The notes: generated by a model not told the origin, from the sequence alone. DNA of 64,000 nt from Erythroxylum novogranatense (GCA_029891385.1 CM057235.1:14250001-14314000), one strand, 5' to 3'; positions 24,494 to 37,729 are shown, counted from the first letter of the stretch. Program-made: numbers and translations.

Positions 24494-25698
24494 TGTTAGG
24501 CCCCATTTCCGAGTCATTCTTATACTGAAGCAAATATTCTATACTCAATTTCCATCCAAATATTGAAAGTCTTAGGGATTGAATTAAATTTATATTCCTC
24601 CATAATTGCAAGCTCCATGTCTCTAGTTTATTTAGAAACAAAAATCATCCCATTCAGAGCTCTACAGATTAAGATACCATCAATACCAAAATATGTTCTG
24701 CAAAATATTAAATTCATACTCTTCCATCCGATACCCTTAATTTCATTCAACCAATCTTTTTCAATTCAGTATCAAAAGCTATAAAATTTTATGGAGAGAT
24801 AGGATAATGAGTTAGGAATCTATTGGCTAAAGGATCACTTCATTTGGAGGTCGGATAACAAAGCTATGGCCGAAAGAATGAAATAAGGTTTTGTCCTCAA
24901 TCATATTGAACATGTTTCGAAACAATTGACATAACTTGCTCCATAGGTGTCAAATTAAGGTCATCTTAGAATAGTTTTGAAGAGGCTTTCGAGATCTACA
25001 ACTTTTGTGAAGACATTGAAGATAGATTCTGTAACATCCCGTCCCCATATTAAGGGTTAGAGCCTGAAATTTCAATGCATGTAGGCTCAAAGAGAGATTA
25101 AGGAAATGCATTTTCTTGCCTATGCATAATGTTAGCATAAATGCACATGAATATTGAATCTTTTCACAAAAATAAGTGTGCATGCATTCATTGACAACTT
25201 CCGGGTATGATTGTTTTTAAATGTGATGTTATTGAAAGTGAGAAGTAGAGTAAGTGGAAAGAGTGATCTAGGTATGAGTTGAGATAAGGAAAGATTTGGA
25301 AATAAAATTGGTAGTGATCTAGAAAATGTTCACTGAATATGCTTCAGTCTTTTAACCATAACATTTTCTCTAGTTGTCCAAACGAGATGATTCTTGATTT
25401 GGATTAATCTAGAGATATATGGCTATATTTTGTATGATGACATCAAATTTCATTTCTGTCTTTAAAATTCTCAAAATTTTATGAAGTTAAGAATTTGGTG
25501 TAGTACATTGGAGTACGAATGGAAATTTCGTCTTTGGACTTTAGGGGCCAATTTGAATTGATATAAATAGATTTTAGCAAAGGTACCTCTGAAAAGTTGT
25601 AGATATTTCTTTTATCTTTCTAACAGTATATAGTATGAAAATTTTGGACATCGGAGTCAAAGGTTATGATCTTTATAAGTGGAGACATTCTGGGAAAG

Positions 25699-26104
25699 AA
25701 AATGAGATGGAAGAAATGAGACGGAAGAAAATGAGATGGAAAAAAATGAGACGATAGAAATGAGACGGAAGAAAATGAGACGGAAGAAATGAGACGGAAT
25801 AAAATGAGACGGAAGAAATGAGACGAAAGAAAATGAGACAAAAAAATGAGACGGAAGAAAATGGGACGATAGAAATGAGACAGAAGAAAATATGGAAGAA
25901 AATGAGACGATAGAAATGAGATGGAAGAAAATGAGACGGAAGAAAATGAGATGGAAGAAATGAGACGGAAGAAAATGAGACGATAGAAATGAGACGGAAG
26001 AAATGAGATGGAAGAAAATGAGACGGAAGAAAATGAGACGATAGAAATGAGAAGATGGAAATAAGACGAAAGGAAAGTGAGAGGATGCAAAAGTGAGACG
26101 ATAC
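25699..26104. repeat. GA-rich minisatellite (GAAAATGAGACGGAA type)
   Basis: About 400 bp of short units built from GAAATGAGACGATA, GAAAATGAGACGGAA and GAAATGAGATGGAA in variable order, inside the solo LTR. A 156-aa minus-strand open frame of Ser/Phe/His-Leu repeats is a by-product of the array. Confidence 0.9.
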
Positions 26105-26889
26105 AGAAGTCAGAAGATAGAATTGGCTTTCAAGGTCTTCATAAAAGTTGTAGATCTCGAAGTCCTCTTTTCAATAGTCTAAAAACAAAGTCAATCCAAC
26201 ATCTGTAGTGAGAGTTATAGCAATTGTGCCAAGGCATGTACAATATGAGTAAAGATATGAACATGTTGGATTCTTTTGACCATAATTTCTCCTCTAGACC
26301 TCCAAATGACTTGATTCTTAAGTCATTAGATTCGTAAAACATTTCCCTACATCTCTACCAAGAATCATAGCCTTATGAAATTAATGGAGAAAGATTTAGT
26401 AAAAAGAGTGGGACAGGTACAATGAGTGTGTTCTTCAATAATATGAACTGGTGTTATCTCACCAAATATACTTCAGTAGTTTGATGTTTTTTGGACCAGT
26501 AGAGGTCCAAATGAGATGATTTTTATTTTATGGTCAATTAGAAACATAGGGCTACAAATTATATGAAGAAATCAAATTCTGAATCGGACTCTAAGAGTTT
26601 CAATTTTTGGATGGAAGTTGAGTATAGGGTACTGTCTCGAAATAAAAACAGTCCGGAGATATTGGAGTATAACTTTCACACCACTGAACCAAATTGAATT
26701 CTTTTGGTGTCATTAAAAATGTAAGACAATAGAGAAGAGTCTTTTAGAATAAAACGTTATGTCAGAATATTCAATAGTACTTTTGGTAAGACACGTACGT
26801 GTAAAAGATATAAAGCATAAATGAAAGGGGCAAATGGGACAATTCTCAATCATTAAGGGCATAATTGGAAGAAGAGGTGTTGTCTTGCC

Positions 26890-26898
26890 TATAAATGG
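26890..26898 (+). promoter_or_regulatory. TATA box of the solo LTR
   Basis: TATAAATGG lies about 1.86 kb into the LTR. It is followed within about 150 bp by the ATCTCTTCATTTGGTGA leader, which also occurs, inverted, at 30378-30398 in the next LTR fragment. Confidence 0.6.
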
Positions 26899-28637
26899 AG
26901 TAGAAACACGAAAATGGAAGGAAGTAGAAGAAAAGAATGAAAATTCTAGAAATAAATAGAGAAATAAAAGACCTTCCAACTGAGCTAAAGATCTCTTCAT
27001 TTGGTGAAGAATCAGGGTCACGTGTCCGCATTCAGGATTCCCAGAATTTGAAAGCAAATGCTAATCTGAAGCGTACTGTGAGTAGACCTAGATGGTCTCC
27101 CCTTATTGTTTGTTATCTGAAATTTTGTCTTACATGCCTTTTGGATGATTTTATGAATGTGTTATGTTTATGTGAGTCCCGTACAGGAGGTCCGATGACT
27201 GTGATATTTGTATGAGATATTGGAGTGTTATGTGCATCTGAATGAAATGAGCTACATGTGTTCTGAATGTGACATTGCATGCAAATAAGATGTGATTCTC
27301 AACTTAAGGTTGAATGTCGGACTACGGTCCGATGATAAATGTGGTCTAAAATGTGAATGTGCATCCATGTGATTGACTAAGGTTATATTATGAGAAACAT
27401 TCATTACATGGATGCATGCAAGATAAAGGATGTTATAACCGGAGTCGCCAGGATAAAGAACTTAAAGCTCGGAATGTGATTAGAGCCTCGAGCTCGAGTG
27501 CGACTGTACCCGGTATCCACTAAGGGATATGAGACGTTATATGACACAGCTCGGTATCCACTAAAGGATATGAGCTAGTAAAAAGGCACTCGGTCATAAC
27601 GACAATAATAAATGAAAGTGAGTCTCATGTGCGTTGCATATGTATAAAATAAATGATTAAATGTATAAAATGTGGAATGTGAATTTATGTGAATGTGAAA
27701 TAGTGTGTTATGTGATTAGGTGAGCCATCAATGATGGTCACTCATTGAGTTTGCAAAACTCACCCAAAATTTGTAACTATTTTTCAGGATTAGAATAATA
27801 CCCCGTTAGGCCAACGGGAGTATAGCTATAGCATACAAGTGAAGGATAGAGATCAGGATCAGTTCGCGTCTTCATTACATTTCTCTATTTTTGTATTGCA
27901 TTGTATATTCTGCAAACTTTTGTATAAATTTGTATTTCAAAATGACTCGAGTGTTTTGTATTTGTGAAAGGGGCCAAATGGCTATTGAAAATTGTGTTTA
28001 TTGAAATTGTTTATGCATGAATATGGGCCCAATGTAAGTTTCGATTTCTACATATATGTTCATGGTTTTGAAAAAAATGTACCGATTTTCGAATGATTGA
28101 GTGCTTTAGCATGCCATCCTCACAGGGCACGGGCTCGGATATCACCATCGATGTCGGTTTTGAGTCATTGCGGGAGTGGGGTGCTTCAGATTCTGTCATC
28201 TAGAGGGTCAAACATGGACCAAAAGATGTAGTATGAATAGTATCTAGAAGAATTTTATGAACAATACACAGAAGATGTTTTACAATTTACATAACTTTCT
28301 CTAGAGATGTTAGATGAAGGTCATTCTTAAATGGTTTGAAAAAATAATTCAATATCTACAATTTTTATGAAGACATAAGTGAGATTTTGTCATCTAAAGG
28401 GTTAGAACTAGACTAGATGATACAAGATGAACAGTGACCAGAAGAAGTTTCAGTCTAAGACCTATTTGAAATAATTAGCATAACTTTCTCTAGAGATATC
28501 AGATTAAGGTGTTTTTTAGACAATTTGAAAAAGGACTTCAAGATCTACAATTTTTATAAAGACCTTAAAGATAGATTCTATCATCTATAGGGTCAAAATT
28601 GGACTAGAAAGTGTAAGATGAATAGTGCATAGAAGAT

Positions 28638-28775
28638 ACACGTCATCAACAGACGACACATCATCACCAGATGACACATTATCACCAGACGACACATTAT
28701 CACCAGACGACACATCATCACCAGATGACGCATCATCACCAAACGACACATCAGACAATACATCATCACCAAAAG
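28638..28775. repeat. 18-bp minisatellite
   Basis: About six copies of an 18-bp unit of the form ACACATCATCACCAGATG (variants ACACATTATCACCAGACG and ACGCATCATCACCAAACG). It sits between LTR modules at the position where element A has its CACACGG palindrome array. The plus-strand frame through it (61 aa, repeated SPDDT) is an array artefact. Confidence 0.85.
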
Positions 28776-28999
28776 ATATAGTCTATACTCTTGAACATCT
28801 TCCCTTATAAGGACCATAACTTTTGACTCCGATGTCTGAAAATTTCATACTATATACCGTTGGAAAGCTAGAAAGATAAGAAACAACTTTCTAGAAGACA
28901 ACTTTGTCTAATTCAAGCTAGATTAATCCAAATTTTACCCTGAAGTCAAAACACGAATTTTACCCCTATGGAAGACGAAATTTTGCATTACACAAACTT

Positions 29000-30850
29000 G
29001 GGATGTCCTGAACATAACCATTCAGCTACCAAATTGACTTCATTAAATTCTCAAATCTCAACTCATTTGTCTCATCACATTCAACTACATCTCATCGATC
29101 ATAATTCCTATTTTTATATATATCAACAATTTATGTTCTAAAATCATCAACTCAAGTTGATGACTTCTTCACAAATATCTAATTTCAGCTCACATCATCC
29201 ATGCACCATTCATCATTTCATTAACATCTAAAGAATAAAGTTTTACAAATCTTTAATGGCCTTTTAAGCCATATTACAACATCGTCTCAAAATCTCAAAT
29301 TACAAAAGGTTCTTGAACAAACTTGTTGCTTTCCTAAAATCAACTCAAAATACAAAATTAAGCAATTGGAATAAATTCCCTTAGGCTCTTGATCACTTGA
29401 TCTCTTAGCTATCACCTGAAGATGGGAGAAAAAGGGGTGAGCTTGGAAGCTTATAGGTAAAAAGTTTATAACAAAGAATAAGCAAAATTGTTGAAATGTT
29501 CCTTGTCTTAGAAAAGTCATAATGAATTTATAAAATGCTTTGTTCTCAAATTCTCAGTCAAATTCACAATTTTTGCTCAAAACTGATAGTTACAACTATC
29601 TTCACATCAACATAGCATAGACATTTAACCATCACTACAGAACACTCAAATTATGCAACATTCTTGACAATTCAAAAGATGCAATGCACACACAAATGGC
29701 TCAAGAGTTCCGTGGAACGAAATGGAGAAACCGAAGTTTACAACGTTAACAAAACGAGTTTGAATTCTCATGATCTTATGGCCTCAAGCGGGCAGTTGGG
29801 AGAAGGCTATAGGTTAACATGCACGTGACTAACGAAATAGATTCCTCTCTTGCCCAGACAAAAGAACATAGTCATGCTCAAATCGTTTCATCATATGCTC
29901 ATACTTTCATATTATTTTTATTTATACAAAATGTCATTACATATTTCAAGGCATAACATAAAATATTTCAAAACCAATTTTCCATTTCATCATCAAAATT
30001 CATACCAATATGTAGCAATTTCTCAAATCACTCAAGAACAATAAAAGAAACATTTATGAAGTAAATGAAATCATTTTATTTTCTTGATTTGGAAAAGCAC
30101 CAGTGGCTCATAACTCTATTATAAACATGTAATCTACCTTGATGTCATTGCTTATAGATTTGCTCAAAATGTCCCTTCTCTTGTTCCTCTTGCCTCTTTT
30201 GATCCCCTTTATACAATAACAAATATCTCACTCAATAGGATTTTCAATTGGGAATCTAACAAAGCACAATCACTGAAATTTGTATTAGAATACTTAAACC
30301 CATGCATTTTCTAAACTCCATGAACTAGAATCCTTCAAAAAATTCAAAAGATTCAAAATGATCTTACCTTAATTTGTCACCAAATGAAGAGATCTTTGGC
30401 TCAAATGGAAACTCTTCTCTTCCTCTACCTTTTTCTCTTCATGAACCACTTCAAAATCTCTCTCAAAAGCTAAGAAATGAAGAAGCCCTAGCTCAACTCT
30501 CTTCTTTTCTCTTAACCATCGAAATCTCTCTTCTTTCTCTCTTTGATTTGTTATTTCTCTTTTTTTCTCCTATTTTCGTTTTTCCCTTCTTTAAGAAGAA
30601 GACAACATTTCTTTCTTCCCATTCGACCTTTAATGATTGAGAAAAGTCCACCTTGCCCTTTCTTATAAGCTTAGGTTCTTTTAACCTTAAGTGTCTTGCC
30701 AAAAATACCCTTGAATATTCTTATAACCTTAACACTTTAATTCAATCAACCTATATCATATAATCTTTCTGACATCAACATAATAATTAACTCCTCAAAC
30801 TTTCATAAAGACTTCATAATCAATGTAAATCATACTTATTCATCAAGAAA
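29000..30850 (-). repeat. Long LTR fragment (leader-U5 part)
   Basis: It parallels element A at 38650-40500. Shared points are AATGGCCTTTTAAGCCAT (29257; A has AATGGTATTCCGAGCCAT), GGGTGAGCTTGGAAGCTT (29434) beside an acceptor-like minus-strand CATCTTCAG, and a donor-like minus-strand AAATTAAGGTAAGATC (30377-30362). A CT-rich leader (30400-30640) follows, then a minus-strand TATAAGAAA (about 30660). The boundary with the LTR remnant to its left is blurred and approximate. Confidence 0.6.
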
Positions 30851-33423
30851 AAAATTTGGGGGTCAATATGGGATATGGGAAGCTCCTAAGATTCTATATG
30901 AAAGATCCAATGGTGGGCATTAGGGAACATTAACTTTATCCCACTAGATCCTAATATAGGGGCTAATATTGGCTAATTATAAATAAGGATGCACATAACT
31001 ACCTTAAAAGACATGTCAAATTCCAGAGGCATATGAATCTCTATTATAGGCCTAAGGTAGAATGCACACATTTTCTCACTCTATGCCTCTTGTTCACAAG
31101 GAGATGGACATCATTAGACTCTTTTCCTTTAGTAGTTAGACATACTAAATCTATACTTATCACGATTGACTAATTTATTTAAAAGATGAAAGCCAATGTA
31201 TATGTAACCATCACTAATTTTACAATGGAGTGATTCGTAAAAGTTAACATCATCAATATATACCTTTAACTCTAATCATGGATAACAAGGCCTAATTTGA
31301 TAGTCAAAACTTTAGGTCATTTCATAAAAGATTAGGAATCACGTAGTTCTTCAATTTGGTGGTTTACCTACAGATTAATGGTTTGGATGAGGTAACTAAT
31401 ATAATCATTTTGCAAGACTTGAAAACAAAGGTTAAATAAGGCAAAAGAATGTGGGTTAAATTCATTCAATCTTATGGTCAAAGTGCTTTGAATTATTAGT
31501 TTTAAGCTTAAATGTGAATTAATTCATTATAAAGCTAAATAATAAAATTCTAGGGTAGACCTAAATCTAAGTAGTGAAAGGGGAGTTAATGCCTAGTTGA
31601 GAAACATAACTTAATAGTAAAGGATAATACTATGTAGTAGTAAGAAAATGAGGCCTTAATACTTGAAGAGGGTAGAACTAGTGATAAGGAGAATTAATAT
31701 ACATGATAAATCTGTAGCAAAAGGGAAACAAAAGCTAAGACAAAGCCATTTTGAAGAAGAGAAGTACTTACGCCTAACATGTACAAACTCAAACACTTAG
31801 GTGGAAATAAAGATATCTAAAACATTTAATAGAATTCATTTACACCTATATTATCAATGAAATTAGATTAACGGTATAAGTACCCTTTTACTTATAACTT
31901 TACAAACCATCTAAATAAGTTATATATATCTAAAATGTAGGTTTGTACCTAATAGCTTTTCATAATCACCTAAGATGCAAACTAAGTGTCACTTACCCTA
32001 AAGATATAGAGATTTACCTAACAATTTTGCTTAAGATTTATACTAACCTTCCCAAATACTAAAGATTAACAACTACACAAGATCACCTAAGGTTCAAACT
32101 AAGAATCACTAATGCAAACACAACTAGTCAAGCTTCAAATGATTCATTGATTATATCTAGTGGAACAATTATATGATCTAGGAGTAAGAGGGTTAAAAAG
32201 GCTACGAATGGGTTAATTCAAGACATAAAAGTTGACCAAGCTTCAAAGAATACTTTGAGAACTAATTTAAAAGGTTTGTTGGACCTATAAAAAGACCAAC
32301 CATTGGTTATCTTAATTCTATTTAAGGCTAAAGAAGATTTAAATATGAACATGATCTTTAACATGACTGTGTGGCGACATATGTAACTTTCTAAAAACTT
32401 AAGGTTTTTAGTCATGATCTCAATGATGAGAATATCCCAAACCATTTCCAACTTTATAAAAGTTGCAAAAAGATTTGTATTCTTAACCACAAACATGTCT
32501 CAAACATTATCTGCTAGCATTTAAAAATTGTATAACTAATAGAACATAGTCATATCCTAGGTCTTGCTAGCTTAAAATATTAAATTTTTTAAGGGATACT
32601 TTTTTTTTTAAGAACTTTTTACATATTTGTTTATCGAGTATTTCTTTCCTTAATTTTTCATTGAATTTCAAACTTATTAAAAAACAATTTTATGGCATTT
32701 AATTACGTAATGAATTTAGTTCTTGATTACTTATAATTAATGGGTTAATTCTCTTGATATATCTTTTTGGGTTAAGTTCAAATATGTTCATTGTTCTTTA
32801 TTTAATCCTAAATGAGTTTACATTTGTTGGTATTACACTTAGCTTTAAATAATATGTTCTTATCCTTTTGTCTTTATTTATTTATCATTTAATTTCCATT
32901 ATATTTCTTTATTGAACAAGAAAATTTTATTCCTTATGATTCCTTTTCTTTCAAGTACATTGTATTCTTGTTTATAAAGTTTTAGTCAAAATCAAATGAT
33001 TTCATTATCTTATTTTTAGGGTTTATCTATATCTCTTCTTATGTTAGAGATTTTCCTTGTTTAATTCTTTGCTTCATATATTTTGTATCAAGATTATTCT
33101 AAAACCTATTGTTTTCATTGTTATTTTATTACAAAAGACAATAAAAATAAATAAATCTTTCCAAAATACAATTTTGAAATTCTTGCTAGCCTTTCCTTGT
33201 TTATTTGATTTTGTACTTCTTACGTAATCTATAAATTCTTTATATTTTATTCACCAATATTTCTTAGATTTTTGGACTTTACAAGATTGAATTAAAGTTT
33301 GAATTTATTTGGCTTTTTTCAGAAAAAAAGTGGGAAAAAAAGAAAGATAATGTGAGATTATCATCGAGAAAAGTCAAATAAAGAATGACAGACAAGTAGT
33401 TTGCCATCTTTGAGAGTATACAT
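30851..33423. other. AT-rich region, no gene seen
   Basis: About 2.6 kb of degenerate AT-rich DNA. Open frames up to 92 aa show no recognisable protein. Probably old retroelement internal sequence, but nothing specific supports that. Confidence 0.4.
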
Positions 33424-33960
33424 GTGAAGGAACAAGTAAGGAAATTTTCTTTACTAATTTTTTTTACACTTTCATATTTCTCTTCTAAAGGTATTCCATC
33501 ACCAAATGATGAGAAATACAAATTTATAGGCTATACAACAACATTTGAAAGGATGAATATGATGTATCCTAAGGTGAGGGACATATTGGAGAAGCAATCA
33601 CAACAAATTGCTGAATTACAAGGTAAATGAAAAACTCAAATCCATAATAAGGGTAGACATAACATACATAATCTAACTACTCTAACAAAGATTGATAAGG
33701 AGAATGATGAATTAAGTTTTGATCATGTTGAATGCATATTTGAGGTTGAAGGGGATACTTTAAGACATCAAAGAGGAGTTAAGTATGATTGGAGCAAAGG
33801 AAGCAGCCTAAATTTCGAAAAGGACTGGATAGGAATCTTGGTGACATTAAGATGGCCATACCTTTCTTTAAGGTTAAAAATTATTCTAAGGCTTATTAAT
33901 AGTGGGAGACAAAGATAAAATTGATCAATTTTATTCTGGGATGGGTCATGTTTACTTGAT
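33424..33960 (+). pseudogene. Ty3/gypsy gag remnant, plus strand
   Basis: A frame at 33424-33630 ends in ERMNMMYPKVRDILEKQSQQ, a coiled-coil-like stretch. Further on, 33825-33930 reads RNLGDIKMAIPFFKVKNYSK then a stop and WETKIKLI. This resembles the conserved NLGSIKMKIPSFQGKNDPEA-type gag N-terminal core (then YLEWEKKVE) of plant gypsy chromoviruses. Stops and shifts interrupt it. Orientation is opposite to the nested stack on the right. Confidence 0.6.
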
Positions 33961-35994
33961 TAGGCTATGATTTAGAAAAATCATAGAGATATATAAACTT
34001 TTGGCTACGAATTCTAGAACATAATGAAAAAAAATAGCCGATAAGCATATTTTACACAGAACATCCTGGGACCTCAACACTATACAAGCCTACAAAACTG
34101 ACCGTGCATTGTTAGCTAGTCAGAATAAAATATCTAGACATACTACTACAGTAGTGGTGAGTCTAGGTCGATCCCATAAAGAGTGAGTGCAAAGTTTATG
34201 AAATGAAATTAATCAGTGTTTAGGAAAAACGATGGGATTTTGTTTTTGAAAAAAGAAAATAAAATGAAACTAACTAATAAAAAAATTAAAGAAACCATGT
34301 AAAAAACATGATAAAAGTGGGGAATTCGGTAGGGACCCAGTACTTTGGTTCAATCTTGGTCTACACCCTAATTAAGCATATTTCATTAATTTGTTGTTCT
34401 TTAACCTCTCATAGCAACTATTAATCGTGGGTTAACAATTAACCCAAATTTTCCCTTAGGCTTTCTTTAATCAAGATACGATTGTTAATTAAACCTAACC
34501 ACCGAATAACCTAGGATACGATCTCTAGATTTAATTAGGCAGTAACATTATAAATTAGAAAAATCAATTAATCAAGGCAACAACCACATATGATGTGTCA
34601 TTTAACCTAGTTCATATTATCCCTGATGATTACGAATATTAGTCATTATACATGAATTTCAACATAACATTTATGGATTATATAGAAATTCTAGTAATGA
34701 GTTTGCAATTAACGATTCAATGAACACATTAAAATCATCACTTCACAATCCCAATGGGTTCATACACAAATAACCGAACAATAACAAAAAACTGATTATC
34801 CATACACAATACCCAATTCAATTAACATAGGATAACACAATCAATTCCAAATGCGAGAAAGAAACAATAAAATAATTAAAAAATACTTAACCCGGGTCGT
34901 CAACTTTAATGTCACCTCCAAACTGGCGTTAGGACGTCACCCTTCTATGAGTCTCTTCCGGAAAAATATTTCAGCCCCCCTTAATAACCTTACTGAAACC
35001 CTTAGTTTCTCCTTTACTACCCAAGCTTTTAATATTCACTATTCATCAACGCGACAATTTATATTTTGGGTCCAACGCACTATTCATGTCTCACCTCTCT
35101 CTCCACGCCACCTTCTTCTCTCCTCACTATTTCTTGGATTGGACAAATAAACTTGGTATCCACTTAATTGTTCACTGCCTCTCACCACCCTTGCAGCCCT
35201 CCTTGTACGTACGCAACTCTTCTGTGTTAAATGTAGACCTTTACGCACGCCCCTAGCCTCCACTATGACTAAGCTCAATGGGAAAATTTAATTAAGTGTC
35301 CCAGCACACTATTCACCTCTTCTTCACGCACTACATGGTGTTACCTTTTACTGTGCTTTTTTATCAAAACGCAAACATGATGCGCATAGTGAAATGGTTT
35401 CTGCATTGTGCGCAGCGTTTTGCATAAAATGCACACACGCTTCTCATCCCTGCTATTGTGCGTTTGATGGGACGATTAAATGTCTCCATTGCTGGTCCAT
35501 GCCACTGTGGCCTTAACTCCGCCCTCTCTCGCTTCTACTCCTCAGCGATGCATTTAATGCAGTGTACGTATAACCAACTAGTTGTAACTCGTTAATTTAC
35601 TGGGTCACGTAAAAAGGGTTGTCGTTTTGGTCTTAGGTTGTTTTACTTCTACATTGTCGTTTGATCATCTGCTATTTTCTTTGGCTGATTTCCTTTGGTT
35701 GGCCACCTTTGTTTTATCAACCATTAAATTCATGTAATTGCATGCAAAAACATGCAATCATGTACACCTTTATTTTTTCAGTTATATTCCCACTGTGAGT
35801 GTTGATTTCTAGCAATCCTCTTCCATAAGTTTTATGTTTTATATTGTCTTCTCTTGATCTAATATTTATCATTTTTGCTCAACGAAGATAAGTGAATATG
35901 AATCTTTAGAGGTAACCAAAATATAGAGCTTTCGACTCACTTAAACTTCTTTGCTTTTGAATTGTACCTATAATCATATATGAATTAAAGTGAG
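33961..35994 (-). repeat. Probable gypsy LTR hosting the copia insertion (left part)
   Basis: GTGAGTCTAGGTCGATCCCA (34156-34175) is wording typical of the leader end of long plant gypsy (Tat/Athila-like) LTRs. With the copia element removed, this block joins 62642-62719, which meets a polypurine tract (minus strand, 62735-62721) at TGATATGTG. So the copia element appears to sit about 78 bp from the 5' end of this older LTR. The opposite end of the LTR was not located. Open frames here are short and unassigned. Confidence 0.5.
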
Positions 35995-36446
35995 TGTTGG
36001 GCGTAGCGGGTTTACTTTAAAAAAAAAGGAAAAATAAAATGAGTAAAATGGACACAAAATATTTGACGTGGTTCACCCTTAACTTTGCGCTACGTCTACA
36101 TACAAAACTCAGAATAATTCTTCCACTATTACAAATAGTAAGTATATAGAGTTAAAACTAAAATAGTGGCTCACAAGGTGTTTCCCAACCTAAAAATGCT
36201 AACCTCACTTTTTTTTTCATTCACCAACCCTTTAGGAAAATATTTCCCAACTTCAGAGCGTTGCTTGGCTCTGGTTTTTCTTCTATGTATTTGTTGTTGT
36301 GATTTTTACTTCAGCAAGCTACATGAGACAGCTGCCTTGCAACTAACTCATTTAATTTTTCAACTAATGCAGAATGCAACACCGATTTTGGTGCCACAAT
36401 TATGGAACATGGTGTCCCTCCATATGAGAGGGACCCATATCCATCA
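35995..36446 (-). repeat. Copia 3' LTR
   Basis: It matches 62182-62641 throughout, except near 36315-36345. There the 5' LTR has a TATATAAGG promoter segment that this copy lacks or has replaced. Confidence 0.95.
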
Positions 36447-36460
36447 AATCTCCCCCTCCT
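36447..36460 (-). other. Copia polypurine tract
   Basis: Minus strand AGGAGGGGGAGATT abuts the 3' LTR and would prime plus-strand synthesis. Confidence 0.9.
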
Positions 36461-36462
36461 GA

Positions 36463-37724
36463 TTACGTGGAGGGCTCTATCATGCCTACGATTGATCGAC
36501 AATAATGAAACTTACCTTTTGGTAAAATCTTGGTTAACATGTCTAATCCATTTTCATCAGTATGGATCTTTTCTAACTGTAATTGTTTCGGCTCCATCAC
36601 ATCTTTGATCCAGTGATATCTCACATCAATGTGTTTTGATGGTGAGTGCAAAGAGGTATTCTTACCAAGGTGAATAGCGCTCTGACTATCACAAAATAGT
36701 TGATACTGTTTTTGTTTGATACCAAGTTCATTAAAGAACTTCGTCATTCATTGCAATTCCTTATAGGTTTCCGTTGCTACAATAAACTCTACTTCAGTTA
36801 AAGAAAGTGAAACACACTTCTGTAACTTTGATTGCCATGCCACAGCTCCCTTTGATTGCCATGCCACAGCTCCCTTTGCAAAAGTAATCAAGTAATCTGA
36901 TGTAAACTTTCTCGAGCCAACATCTCCAGCCATATCTGCATTTGTGTAACAAGATAACACATGTTCTACTCTTCCAAAATATAAGCATATGTTGGATGAA
37001 CCTTGAAGATACCTGAGAGTCCACTTGACTGCAACCCAATGTTCCTTTCCAGGATTTGAAAGGAAACGACTCACAACTCCAACTCCGTAAGCAATATCTA
37101 GCCGTGTACAAACCATAACATACATTAAATTTTCAACTACTGAAGCATATGAAATTCTGGACATTTGTTCCTTGTCTTCATTTGTAGAAGGGCACTCTCT
37201 ATAACTCAATTTAAAGTGATTAGCAAGAGGACAACTAACCGCTTTAGCTTTGTCTAGTTTGAATCTCTGAAGTATTTTATCAATGTACTTTTCTTTTGAC
37301 AACCATAGTTTCTTGGTGCTTCTGTCTCTGATAATCTACATGCCAAGAATCTACTTTGGTAATCCCAAGTCTTTCATGGCAAAAGACTTATCTAACTGTT
37401 TCTTTAGATGTTGATTCTAGAAACATTCTTACCAACAATCCACATATCATCCATATAGAGCAATAAAATAATGAAATCATCATCAGAGAATTTCTTCACA
37501 AATAGTCTTCTTATAGCCTTGCTCCCTCATTACAGACTCGAACTTCTTATACCACTGTCTTATGCCTGTTTTAGACTATATAGACTTTTCTTTAGTCTAC
37601 AAACATAGTCTTCTTTCCCCTCTTTTACGAAACCGTTTGGCTGCTCCATGTATATCTCTTCTACCAAATCCCTATGGAGGAAGGAAGATTTGACATCCAT
37701 TTGTTTAACCTTGAGATTAAAACT
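36463..37724 (-). pseudogene. Copia pol 3' part: RT C-terminal half and RNase H
   Basis: From the element A junction downward: VKQMDVKSSFLH, then the RT active site YMDDM (TAT ATG GAT GAT at 37457-37446, active-site Asp pair intact). Then KEKYIDKILQRFKLDKAK and the connection segment (37302-36748), RTLRYLQGSS-type and CYTNADMAG motifs. After an in-frame stop comes the RNase H end CDSQSAIHLGKN and DVRYHWIKD with LTKILPKGKF. Several stops interrupt 37303-37660. The segment KGAVAWQS is tandemly duplicated (24 bp, about 36830-36877). It continues the frame that breaks off at 59062 across the element A insertion. Confidence 0.93.
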
Positions 37725-37729
37725 TGTGG
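37725..37729. other. Target duplication of element A, left copy (TGTGG)
   Basis: Identical to 59057-59061. It lies within the copia RT gene, in codons of the GLAT-S motif. Confidence 0.95.

Larger units (their letters stand above)
25030..28188 (+). mobile_element. Solo LTR, 3159 bp, target duplication GATTC
   Basis: It starts TGTAACATCCCGTCCCCAT (25030) and ends GGGAGTGGGGTGCTTCA (28188), the reverse of the element B LTR tip ACCCCACTCCCGCAAG. It is flanked by a perfect GATTC duplication (25025-25029 and 28189-28193). Internal order on the plus strand: ~190-bp type modules, a GA-rich array, TATAAATGG (26890-26898), a leader, GAGCTC/CGGTATCCAC repeats (27440-27600), the hairpin block (27719-27765), ATTTTTCAGG (about 27780) and U5. 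No internal region and no second copy, so it arose by LTR-LTR recombination. Confidence 0.9.
24860..28640. repeat. Diverged ~190-bp tandem units, split by the solo LTR
   Basis: With the solo LTR removed, three successive units share ATAACTTKCTCYATAGRTG, TTAAGGT-ATTTGAAAA, GATCTACAATTTTTATRAAGAC and TCATCTAxAGGGT. The ATAACTT words sit near 24929, 28290 and 28480, spacing about 190-200 bp in the repaired order. Related modules recur inside the long LTRs of elements A and B. Confidence 0.6.
24494..28990 (-). repeat. Old element-A-like LTR, interrupted by a solo LTR
   Basis: Pieces 24494-25029 and 28189-28990 flank the solo LTR and read continuously after its removal. The TGTTAGGCCCC tip follows a primer binding site. 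AATATTGAAAGTCTTAGGG.. (24560) matches 40890 in element A. The segment 28820-28970 (CATACTATATACCGTTGGAA then AGACAACTTTG) matches A at 42090-42155 in the same order. It lacks the U5/leader part, so it is internally deleted. Confidence 0.6.

Noticed and set aside
25620..26090. 156-aa minus-strand open frame rich in Ser, Phe, Leu and His
   Set aside because: It is the translation of the GA-rich minisatellite; no protein signature.
28625..28810. Plus-strand frame with repeated SPDDT and minus-strand frame with repeated RLVMMC
   Set aside because: Both come from the 18-bp minisatellite inside an LTR.
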